From CAZAPG01 sp964486935 (lineage in GTDB: Bacteria > Chloroflexota > Anaerolineae > 4572-78 > J111), in assembly GCA_964486935.1 (NCBI GenBank), contig CAZAPG010000036.1, positions 1 through 64,000 on the forward strand: DNA of 64,000 nucleotides, in the 5' to 3' direction. Of this stretch, positions 8,863-15,585 are shown one piece after another. Under the pieces are notes generated by a model. It was not told the DNA's origin. It ran no database searches and worked only from the letters and a program-made list of their open reading frames with translations. The position numbers and the translations under genes are program-made. How positions within the stretch are numbered: position 1 is the first letter of the stretch; each line of letters opens with the position of its first letter.

Positions 8863-9951
8863 CTATTCTACACTGTGAATCAATACGCACCCATGCGCTT
8901 CGGGCGAAAAATCTTCGGGCCATTCGGTGGCGGTGTTGTATTTGGCCTGATTCAGGTTGGCCTGACTCAAATTGGCGCCGCTCAGGTTGGCCCAGCCTAA
9001 ATTGGCATAACTCAAATTGGCGTTACTTAAATCTGCCCCGCGTAAATCGGCCCAATTCAAATCGGCGTAACTCAAATCGGCCTGATTTAAATTGGCGCTA
9101 TTTAAGTTGGCCCCGTTTAGAATGGCATATTGTAAATTGGCATGGTCAAGGTTGGCCCGGTTAAGGTCGGCCCCTATCAGATTGGCTTTGGTCAGGTTGG
9201 CTTTACTCATATCGGCCCAGTTTAAATCGGCCCAATTCAAACCGGCTTCTTGCAGGTCGGCCTTGCTTAAATCGGCTTTGGTTAATTGAGACTCGCCCAG
9301 GTTGGCCCCTTGTAAATCGGCCTCGGTTAATTTGGTTTCGCGCAATTTAGCGCCGCTCAAATCGGCGTTGCTTAAATCAAGACCCGACATATCGGTAAAA
9401 CTCAAAACGGCATCGCGCAGAATAACAGTTTCGGCAAAGGCTTCGCTTTGTAGCAGCAAGGCCGGACGAATCTCTCTGGCCCAGGCTTTGATGCTGTCCC
9501 AATCCCGATAGTCGCCCTGGGGGGCCAGGTCTGACCTTAGCATCGGCAAAGCGGTGCGGTTGGGGTCTAACGAACCGGCAAACAGGCCCAACCCTACCGG
9601 AGTAATTTTGGGCGCGGCTTGCAGCACCGGCTCCATGTAGGCCAGCACGGTGCGGCGGCTGTCCTCGGTATCATCAACCAGCGTCAGGCAGGTGGTAAAG
9701 TAGGCAACCGGCGCCTGGCTGAGCGCCTCCTGATGCGTCTCTAAAAACCTGAACGCCTCCGGCAGCCATTTTCCAGCCCTGATGGAGCTGCCCAACACCA
9801 CCGCATCAAAACCGCCCAGGTCGTCGATATCTCTAACGGGCGCAACCTGCACGGCTACATTATCGCTCTCTATCACCTGGCCAATGGCCTGGGCCACCTC
9901 GCCGGTGGAGCCGGTTACGCTGGCGTAGGCAATTAAAACTCGCTGGCTCAT
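8863..9951 (-). CDS. Flavodoxin-like domain fused to pentapeptide repeats
   Basis: 362 residues. Residues 1-165 resemble flavodoxin/HemG-type FMN proteins: the phosphate-binding loop ASVTGSTGEVAQAIG near the N-terminus, GFDAVVLGSSIRAGKW, and AYFTTCLTLVDD. From about 185 to 345 there are about 30 A(D/N)Lxx pentapeptide repeats, predicted to form a right-handed quadrilateral beta-helix. The last residues leave the repeat. It is first behind the promoter at 10006-10034 and only 36 bp before the mttB-like gene, so it may be co-transcribed with the betaine genes. FMN binding is likely; the role of the helix is unknown. Confidence 0.85.
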   Translation of the reverse strand: MSQRVLIAYASVTGSTGEVAQAIGQVIESDNVAVQVAPVRDIDDLGGFDAVVLGSSIRAGKWLPEAFRFLETHQEALSQAPVAYFTTCLTLVDDTEDSRRTVLAYMEPVLQAAPKITPVGLGLFAGSLDPNRTALPMLRSDLAPQGDYRDWDSIKAWAREIRPALLLQSEAFAETVILRDAVLSFTDMSGLDLSNADLSGAKLRETKLTEADLQGANLGESQLTKADLSKADLQEAGLNWADLNWADMSKANLTKANLIGADLNRANLDHANLQYAILNGANLNSANLNQADLSYADLNWADLRGADLSNANLSYANLGWANLSGANLSQANLNQAKYNTATEWPEDFSPEAHGCVLIHSVE

Positions 9952-9969
9952 AATATGTCCAATAATAAT

Positions 9970-9981
9970 CTGATATATCAG
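9970..9981. promoter_or_regulatory. Perfect 12-bp palindrome in the operon leader
   Basis: CTGATATATCAG is a perfect palindrome lying between the predicted minus-strand promoter (10006-10034) and the start codon at 9951, in the untranslated leader. It is a candidate repressor-binding site for the flavodoxin/mttB/sox operon. Regulator unknown. Confidence 0.35.
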
Positions 9982-10005
9982 TAATATATGTGAAGGAGTT
10001 TTTGA

Positions 10006-10034
10006 AGTATATCAAGGCTATGAACAAAAGTCAA
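10006..10034 (-). promoter_or_regulatory. Sigma-70-type promoter for the flavodoxin/mttB/sox operon
   Basis: On the minus strand TTGACT (10034-10029) and TATACT (10011-10006) are separated by exactly 17 bp, each matching consensus at 5 of 6 positions. The predicted start near 9999 gives a leader of about 48 bases. Confidence 0.6.
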
Positions 10035-10050
10035 AATTTACATGCGTTGC

Positions 10051-10154
10051 GGGTGCGTCCCAAATTTTAGGAAATTGGGGACACCTTCGGCAGGGGGATT
10101 CGGGGGGATATCCCCCGTTCCCCCCAGTCTGTTCCCAAAATTTGGGACAGACCC
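10051..10154. repeat. MITE-like element with 22-bp inverted ends
   Basis: The left end 10051-10072 and the right end 10133-10154 are inverted copies matching at 19 of 22 positions (shared core GTCCCAAATTTT). The 60-bp interior contains the perfect palindrome GGGGGATATCCCCC (10103-10116). It lies between two divergent promoters. The core CCCAAAATTTGGGAC recurs at 53703-53719. Confidence 0.5.
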
Positions 10155-10179
10155 ATGCGCTGCCGCAATCCTAAACTTC

Positions 10180-10208
10180 TTGACATTTATCAAAATTCTC
10201 TATACTAT
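10180..10208 (+). promoter_or_regulatory. Candidate promoter for proV-proW
   Basis: A perfect TTGACA (10180-10185) is followed after 17 bp by TACTAT (10203-10208), or after 15 bp by TATACT (10201-10206). It lies about 85 bp upstream of proV on the same strand. Confidence 0.5.
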
Positions 10209-10293
10209 TTGTTAGACCTGTTTTTCCCTCGCATGTTGTCTCCCTTTTTGTGTAAATATTGGGTCTGAGGTCTGTACTCTAAGGAAGATGCAG

Positions 10294-11502
10294 ATGACAA
10301 AATCGGCGATTGAATTTGAAATCTCCTGCCGCAACATCTGGAAGATTTTTGGTCCCCACGCTGAACGCATCAAACAATCATTAGACCCCGGCAGGTCCAG
10401 GGCCGAGGTGCTGGAAGAGACCGGCCATGTGGTGGCGGTCAAAGATGTTTCGTTTGGCGTGCGCAAGGGCGAAACCTTTGTGGTGATGGGCTTATCCGGC
10501 AGCGGCAAATCAACCCTGGTGCGCTGTATTTCTCGTTTGATAGAGCCAACTGCCGGGCAGGTCATCATCGAAGGCGAAGATGTGACCGCTATGGACGAGA
10601 AACAACTGCGCGAACTGCGCCGGCGCAAACTCAGCATGGTCTTTCAGCATTTTGGACTCTTTCCCCATCGCACCATTATTGATAATGCAGCCTACGGCCT
10701 GGAGGTGCAGGGCGTCGACAAAACCACCCGGCAGCAGCGCGCCAAAGAGGTGCTGCGGCTGGTGGGGCTGAAAGGCTGGGAGAATCACTACCCCGGCGAA
10801 TTGAGCGGAGGGATGCAGCAGCGGGTGGGCATTGCCCGCGCCCTGACGGTAGACCCGCAGATTCTATTGTTCGATGAGCCGTTTAGCGCGCTGGACCCGC
10901 TCATTCGGCGGGAAATGCAAGACGAGTTGTTGAATTTGCAGCAGATGATGCACAAAACCATCATCTTTATTACCCACGATTTTCTGGAGGCCGTAAAACT
11001 GGGCGACTACATTGCTATTATGAAAGATGGCGAAATAGTGCAGCTTGGCACGCCCGACCAGATTATTATGAACCCGGTCAACAACTACGTGGCCGAGTTT
11101 ACCAAAGATGTGCCTCGCTCGCGGGTGCTTACCGCCGGTTCAATTATGAAGGATTGCCCGGTCATCGTCACCGAAAATGAGTCGCCCCAAACCTGCCTGT
11201 CGCTGATGCAAAGCAAAAACAGTTCCGTAGCCTTTGTGCAAAACGAAAATGGACGCTTTGCCGGTATCTGTTTGTTAGAGGAAATTGAAAAAGCCATCGG
11301 CTCTAACAACACCACTATTAAAATGGTAGTCAGCGACCGCGGCCCCACCGTTTCACCCCATACCGTGCTGGGCGACCTCATCCCCATTACCGCCGCCAGC
11401 GATATGCCCGTGCCTGTGGTCAACCAATCTAAAAAGTTGGTGGGCAGCGTAGACCGAACCGCCGTGATTTTGGCCTTTGGCGGCGAAAAGGAACCGGAGT
11501 AA
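10294..11502 (+). CDS. proV: Glycine betaine/proline ABC transporter ATP-binding protein
   Basis: 402 residues. ATPase of an osmoprotectant/betaine importer. The Walker A GLSGSGKST is at about 67-75, the signature LSGGMQQR follows, the Walker B is LLFDEPFSALDP, and the H-loop is FITHDF. A ProV-specific N-terminal extension (IWKIFGPHAERI) and two C-terminal CBS domains (from about 280) are present; in the family CBS domains sense ionic strength or nucleotides. I prefer the second ATG (10294), which is spaced about 7 bases from AAGGAAG; the ATG at 10288 abuts that site. It is followed 11 bp later by proW. Confidence 0.92.
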   Translation: MTKSAIEFEISCRNIWKIFGPHAERIKQSLDPGRSRAEVLEETGHVVAVKDVSFGVRKGETFVVMGLSGSGKSTLVRCISRLIEPTAGQVIIEGEDVTAMDEKQLRELRRRKLSMVFQHFGLFPHRTIIDNAAYGLEVQGVDKTTRQQRAKEVLRLVGLKGWENHYPGELSGGMQQRVGIARALTVDPQILLFDEPFSALDPLIRREMQDELLNLQQMMHKTIIFITHDFLEAVKLGDYIAIMKDGEIVQLGTPDQIIMNPVNNYVAEFTKDVPRSRVLTAGSIMKDCPVIVTENESPQTCLSLMQSKNSSVAFVQNENGRFAGICLLEEIEKAIGSNNTTIKMVVSDRGPTVSPHTVLGDLIPITAASDMPVPVVNQSKKLVGSVDRTAVILAFGGEKEPE

Positions 11503-11513
11503 GGAGAGAGGCA

Positions 11514-13676
11514 ATGGTAAAGTGGCAATCGGTGAGCGGGTATATCCCCTTTAGCAAACGCGATGTTATTTTTCTGGCTACCCTGCTGCTCATTCTGTTT
11601 TTACCAATTCTCATTCATCGCTTGCCGCTAAACCTGAGCGAATTTCCACCAGCCCTGGATTTGCAACTGCGCCAGCCCATGGACGCTTTTCAAACCTGGG
11701 CCATGCGCAACCAGCTTACCCACCCCATGTTTACCCTCTTTTTTGACCCTATCAGCGACGCTATTGATTTTGGCATTCGCGCGCTGGAGGGGTTTTTGTT
11801 GTGGCTGCCCTGGCCGGTGGTAATAGTAGCCATCGCTCTGTTGGGCCAGCGAGCCGGCGGGCTGAGTATTGCGCTGCTCTCGGTGGCGGCGCTGTTGTTT
11901 ATGGGCGTTATTGGCCTGTGGAACGAAGGGATGCAAACCCTGGCATTGATGGGCGTATCGGTCATTATTGCGCTGGTCATTGGCATTCCGTTGGGCATTT
12001 TGGCCGCCCGCAACGATAAATTCGAGGCCGGCCTGCGCCCGGTGCTGGACGCCATGCAGACCATGCCGGCCTTTGTCTACCTGATTCCGGTGGTGCTCTT
12101 TTTTGGCATTGCTCGCGTCCCCAGCGTCGTTGCCACCGTTATTTACGCCCTGCCGCCGGCCATTCGCTTAACCAACCTGGGCATCCGGCGCGTTTCGCCG
12201 GTAGCGGTTGAGGCCGCCCGCGCCTTTGGCTCTACCCCCTGGCAAACGCTGGTCAAAGTGCAGTTACCGCTGGCCATGTCAACCATCATCACCGGCGTCA
12301 ACCAAACCATTATGATGGCCTTTGGCATTGTGGTAATCGCCGCCCTGATTGGGGCCGGCGGGCTGGGTCGAGAAGTGCTGATTGCCCTGCAACAGCAGCA
12401 GGTGGGCCGCGGGTTGATGGCCGGGCTAACCATTGTGTTTATGGCTATTGCGCTAGACCGCATTAGCCACGGTTTTAGCCGGCAGGATAGCTCGCATACG
12501 GCCAGACAGGCCAAAGGGTTTCACCTGCTGCCCAACCGCCTGGATAAATACGCCCTGGCGCGTGGCTTTGAGCGCGCCCTGGATTTGGCCCTGCGCGGCG
12601 GCCACCTTCTGGCGCTGGGTCTGGCCCAGGGGCTGGCCTTTATCACTACCGCCATTTTACGGCTGACCGGCAGGCAAGTTCCTGGTGAAACATTGCGGCT
12701 GTTCTTTAAACAGCACGCCTTTTTATTTGGGTCGATACTGCTGCTGGCGGCCCTGTTACTGGTCAACAGCTTTGTGGCCGGCTATGGCGACGAGTTTCCC
12801 CAATCCTGGGAATTGCAATTTAACCAGCCGGTTGATGCCGCCATTATCTGGATGCGCGACAATCTCTACCAGATTGGCGACCTACCCATCGGCACCGGTC
12901 CTTTAACCGAATTTTTGCTGCTCTACGCGCTCAACCCCATTCGCTCTTTGCTAACCAACTGGCTACCCTGGCCGCTGGTTATTGCCGGAATTGCCTTAAT
13001 TGCCTATGCGACGGGCGGCGGGCGCATCGCCGCGCTTTCGGTGGCGGGGATGTTCTGCCTGGGGCTGCTGGGCCTGTGGGATGAAAGTATGAACACCCTG
13101 AGCCAGGTGATTGTGGCGGTTATCATCACCATTATTATTGCCATTCCATTGGGCATTTTAGCCTCGCGCAGCGATACCTTTGAGGCCATTCTCAAACCCA
13201 TTTTGGACACGCTGCAAACTATTCCCTTTTTTGTTTACCTGATTCCGGTGATTATTCTGTTTGGGGTGGGACGCATCCCCGGCATTATGGCTTCGGTGGT
13301 TTACGCGCTGCCGCCGGGCATCCGGCTGACCAACCTGGGCATTCGCCAGATTTCGCCACAAATTATGGAGGCAGCCCGGGCTTTTGGCAGCACGCCCCGG
13401 CAAATGCTGTTCAAGGTGCAAATTCCGCTGGCCATGCCGGCCATTGCTTTGGGGGTCAACCAGGTAATTATGATGGTGCTGGCCATGGTGGTTGTGGCCG
13501 GGCTGGTGGGCGGCCAGGGGTTAGGTTTGCTGGCCGTTAAAGGGCTGGCCAATCCGCTTAAAGATTTTGGCCGGGGCATCGAGGCCGGTATTGCCATTGT
13601 GATTATGGCCATGATTATGGACCGCATTACCCAGGCCTGGGCCAAAAAACGAGAGGTTCAATCGCGCGGGCACTAA
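11514..13676 (+). CDS. proW: Tandem-fused glycine betaine ABC permease (two ProW modules in one chain)
   Basis: 720 residues, about twice a normal ProW. Two homologous permease modules are visible: residues about 60-320 and 430-715. Each has the same run of features: IPLGILA(A/S)R, VLDAMQTMP(A)FVYLIPVV against ILDTLQTIPFFVYLIPVI, YALPP(A/G)IRLTNLGIR, and the EAARAFGSTP ABC-contacting EAA loop. Each module carries its own hydrophobic N-terminal segment. A single gene thus supplies both membrane halves that are usually two copies of one protein. It lies directly after proV and overlaps the stop of the convergent Uma2 gene by 4 bp. Confidence 0.92.
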   Translation: MVKWQSVSGYIPFSKRDVIFLATLLLILFLPILIHRLPLNLSEFPPALDLQLRQPMDAFQTWAMRNQLTHPMFTLFFDPISDAIDFGIRALEGFLLWLPWPVVIVAIALLGQRAGGLSIALLSVAALLFMGVIGLWNEGMQTLALMGVSVIIALVIGIPLGILAARNDKFEAGLRPVLDAMQTMPAFVYLIPVVLFFGIARVPSVVATVIYALPPAIRLTNLGIRRVSPVAVEAARAFGSTPWQTLVKVQLPLAMSTIITGVNQTIMMAFGIVVIAALIGAGGLGREVLIALQQQQVGRGLMAGLTIVFMAIALDRISHGFSRQDSSHTARQAKGFHLLPNRLDKYALARGFERALDLALRGGHLLALGLAQGLAFITTAILRLTGRQVPGETLRLFFKQHAFLFGSILLLAALLLVNSFVAGYGDEFPQSWELQFNQPVDAAIIWMRDNLYQIGDLPIGTGPLTEFLLLYALNPIRSLLTNWLPWPLVIAGIALIAYATGGGRIAALSVAGMFCLGLLGLWDESMNTLSQVIVAVIITIIIAIPLGILASRSDTFEAILKPILDTLQTIPFFVYLIPVIILFGVGRIPGIMASVVYALPPGIRLTNLGIRQISPQIMEAARAFGSTPRQMLFKVQIPLAMPAIALGVNQVIMMVLAMVVVAGLVGGQGLGLLAVKGLANPLKDFGRGIEAGIAIVIMAMIMDRITQAWAKKREVQSRGH

Positions 13677-14287
13677 AAATCCGCTTCCCACAGCGAGCTA
13701 ACGTTAAATTCAAAGTCGGGCAGCGTGGCTTGGCCGGCAATTTGGGCAGGGTTTTGCAGCAGCTCAACCGGGCTGCCGGGGCGATAAATGAAAACCTGCC
13801 GCTCTTGCGGGTCAATCAGCCAGCCCAGTTGCAAGCCGTTGTCTATGTACTCTTGCATTTTGCGCTGCGCATCTTCCAGCCGGTCGCTGGGCGAGCGAAG
13901 TTCTACCGCAAAATCGGGGCAGAGGGGTAAAAATTTCTGTTTTTCTGCCGCCGTTAAATTGGCTAAACGCGACCGCCTGACCCAGGCCGCATCGGGCGCG
14001 CGGACAGCTCCGTTAGGCAAGGTAAATCCGCCCGATGAGTCGAATACTACCCCGGTACCGTCCTGTTTGGCCCAAATATTTAAAGCAGTCACCAATTCCG
14101 AATTTCTCCAGCTTGTCATGCCACCGGCGGGAGTCATAATAACAATATCTCCTTCAGCAGTTCGTTCTATTTGTAAATCCCGGTTAATCTGGCAAAACTC
14201 AAAAAACTGGTCATCGCTCATTTCAACCACCGGACGCAGGTGAAGTAACAGCGCCGAGGTTTGAGTTGCCACTTGTGATTTCAACAT
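13673..14287 (-). CDS. Uma2-family (DUF820) putative restriction-like nuclease
   Basis: 204 residues from the ATG preceded by AAAGGGG. Uma2 proteins are PD-(D/E)xK-fold predicted endonucleases found in many copies in Chloroflexota and cyanobacteria. The motif residues are visible: Asp in RAPDAAWV, Glu in PDFAVELRSPSD, and the Q-x-K-x-x-x-Y of QRKMQEYIDNG. The C-terminal WLIDPQERQVFIYRPG is characteristic. An in-frame ATG 57 bases further upstream gives a longer form with no ribosome site. It is inserted between proW and proX on the minus strand. Cellular function is unknown. Confidence 0.85.
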   Translation of the reverse strand: MLKSQVATQTSALLLHLRPVVEMSDDQFFEFCQINRDLQIERTAEGDIVIMTPAGGMTSWRNSELVTALNIWAKQDGTGVVFDSSGGFTLPNGAVRAPDAAWVRRSRLANLTAAEKQKFLPLCPDFAVELRSPSDRLEDAQRKMQEYIDNGLQLGWLIDPQERQVFIYRPGSPVELLQNPAQIAGQATLPDFEFNVSSLWEADF

Positions 14288-14362
14288 GACCGCCCCTTTT
14301 TCATTTATGCACTCATCCGAAAGATTAGTTAAATTGTAGCCCAATTATGCCCATCGTCAAAC

Positions 14363-14400
14363 AAAAAAACAGGCCGTGGATAAACCACAGCCTGCTTTTT
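14363..14400 (-). terminator. Rho-independent terminator after proX
   Basis: The inverted repeat 14370-14379/14385-14394 (CAGGCYGTGG type, one G-T pair) is followed on the minus strand by a run of seven T. It ends proX transcription before uma2. Five T on the plus side make it potentially bidirectional. Confidence 0.75.
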
Positions 14401-14419
14401 AATGATTACGCATCACGTT

Positions 14420-15466
14420 TTATGGCAGCCAGGCTTGCCACTTGGCTTCATTGGCATCAACCCAGGCCTGAGCGGCTTCTGCCGGGCTTTTGCCCTCTAA
14501 TTCTACCGCCGCAATCATTTCAATTTGGTCCTCGGTGGTGTAGTTGAAATTGCGTAAAAACTGGTCAACATCCGGGGCTTTATCTTTTAACCCGGCCGAG
14601 ACAATCTTAAACAAATTATCTGCCGGATAAGCGCAATCCACCCCACCCGACTCGGCTTTGGCGTAACAGTCGTCGCTGTAGGGCGGCAGTTCAACCTGGG
14701 TTAAATCATACTTGGCAAAAACCGAATGGGGAGTCCAGAAATAAAAGAGCACCGGCTCTTCCCGGCTGTAGGCCGAGTCTAGGGCTGCCAGCAGCGCCTC
14801 TTCTGAACCGGCATAAACCACCTCAAACGGCATTTCCAGGTTTTTGATAATATCGGCATCGTACTGAACCCAGCTCTGGTCTCCGGCTAAAAACTGGCCT
14901 TTGTCGCCCGTTTCGGCGGTGGCAAACATTTCGCCGGCTTCGGGTTTGGTAAAGCCTTCCCAGGTAGCCAGGGTAGAGTCTTTCTGTAGCATATATTCCG
15001 GCATAAACCAGCCAATCTCGCCCACCGGGCCAAGCTCGCCGGCATTCTCTACCGATTTCTGCTCGTCAATGTACAGCGCAATATTATCGGCATGACCAGA
15101 AGGCCATACCTCCAAACTGGCGTCCAAATCACCGCCGGCCAGGGCGCTCCACTGGGCGTTTTCATCTATAGTGACAATTTCCACCGGATTCCCCAGTTGA
15201 TTCTCGATGATAACTTTAGCCACAGCCACGTTCACCTGCGAACCAGACCAGGGGTTTTCGGCCAGCCGGATGGTGGGCTTGTCGCCAGAGTCAGTGTTTG
15301 ACTCCTCCGCCGAAGAAGCCGCCTCTTCTTCCTGGGCCGGGGCCGCTGCCGGCTCCTCTTGCGCCGGAGCCGCCGGCTGTTGACCCCCACAACCGGCCAC
15401 AATTGCGGCAACCAGCACTGCCGCCAGGGTCATCAACAGCCACTTGTTTACAAATTTAATGCTCAT
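14420..15466 (-). CDS. proX: Glycine betaine/proline-binding lipoprotein
   Basis: 348 residues. Substrate-binding component of the betaine ABC importer. A lipoprotein signal peptide ends in VAGC (lipid-modified Cys26), followed by an Ala/Glu/Pro-rich linker (27-65) and an OpuAC-type binding domain (PTIRLAENPWSGSQVNVA onward). GDLDASLEVWPSGHAD and the aromatic-rich FYFWTPHSVFAKYDL are family-typical. AGGAGG precedes the ATG. It is encoded on the strand opposite to proVW, separated from them by the Uma2 gene, and has its own promoter and terminator, so the binding protein is expressed separately from the transporter core. Confidence 0.92.
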   Translation of the reverse strand: MSIKFVNKWLLMTLAAVLVAAIVAGCGGQQPAAPAQEEPAAAPAQEEEAASSAEESNTDSGDKPTIRLAENPWSGSQVNVAVAKVIIENQLGNPVEIVTIDENAQWSALAGGDLDASLEVWPSGHADNIALYIDEQKSVENAGELGPVGEIGWFMPEYMLQKDSTLATWEGFTKPEAGEMFATAETGDKGQFLAGDQSWVQYDADIIKNLEMPFEVVYAGSEEALLAALDSAYSREEPVLFYFWTPHSVFAKYDLTQVELPPYSDDCYAKAESGGVDCAYPADNLFKIVSAGLKDKAPDVDQFLRNFNYTTEDQIEMIAAVELEGKSPAEAAQAWVDANEAKWQAWLP

Positions 15467-15508
15467 TCTTGCCTCCTCTGATTGGGTGCTAATGTTAAAT
15501 CTTTAGCG

Positions 15509-15537
15509 AGTATAACATTGTCAAACACGGCTGTCAA
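15509..15537 (-). promoter_or_regulatory. Strong promoter of proX
   Basis: On the minus strand a perfect TTGACA (15537-15532), a 17-bp spacer and TATACT (15514-15509). The predicted start lies about 35 bases upstream of the proX ATG. Confidence 0.7.
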
Positions 15538-15585
15538 AAGAAATTGGGATTTTCCCAAACCAAAAATTTGTGCTACCTTTGGCGC

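Noticed and set aside
8890..9420. Apparent tandem DNA repeat array, CRISPR-like at first sight
   Set aside because: The 15-bp periodicity is coding: it is the pentapeptide repeat region of the flavodoxin fusion. The same holds for 49000-49600. No CRISPR array or cas genes are in the window.
13676..14344. Uma2 gene as part of a mobile element splitting the pro operon
   Set aside because: No terminal repeats or transposase are seen around it; the terminator and promoter of proX are intact, so simple gene insertion or rearrangement is as likely.
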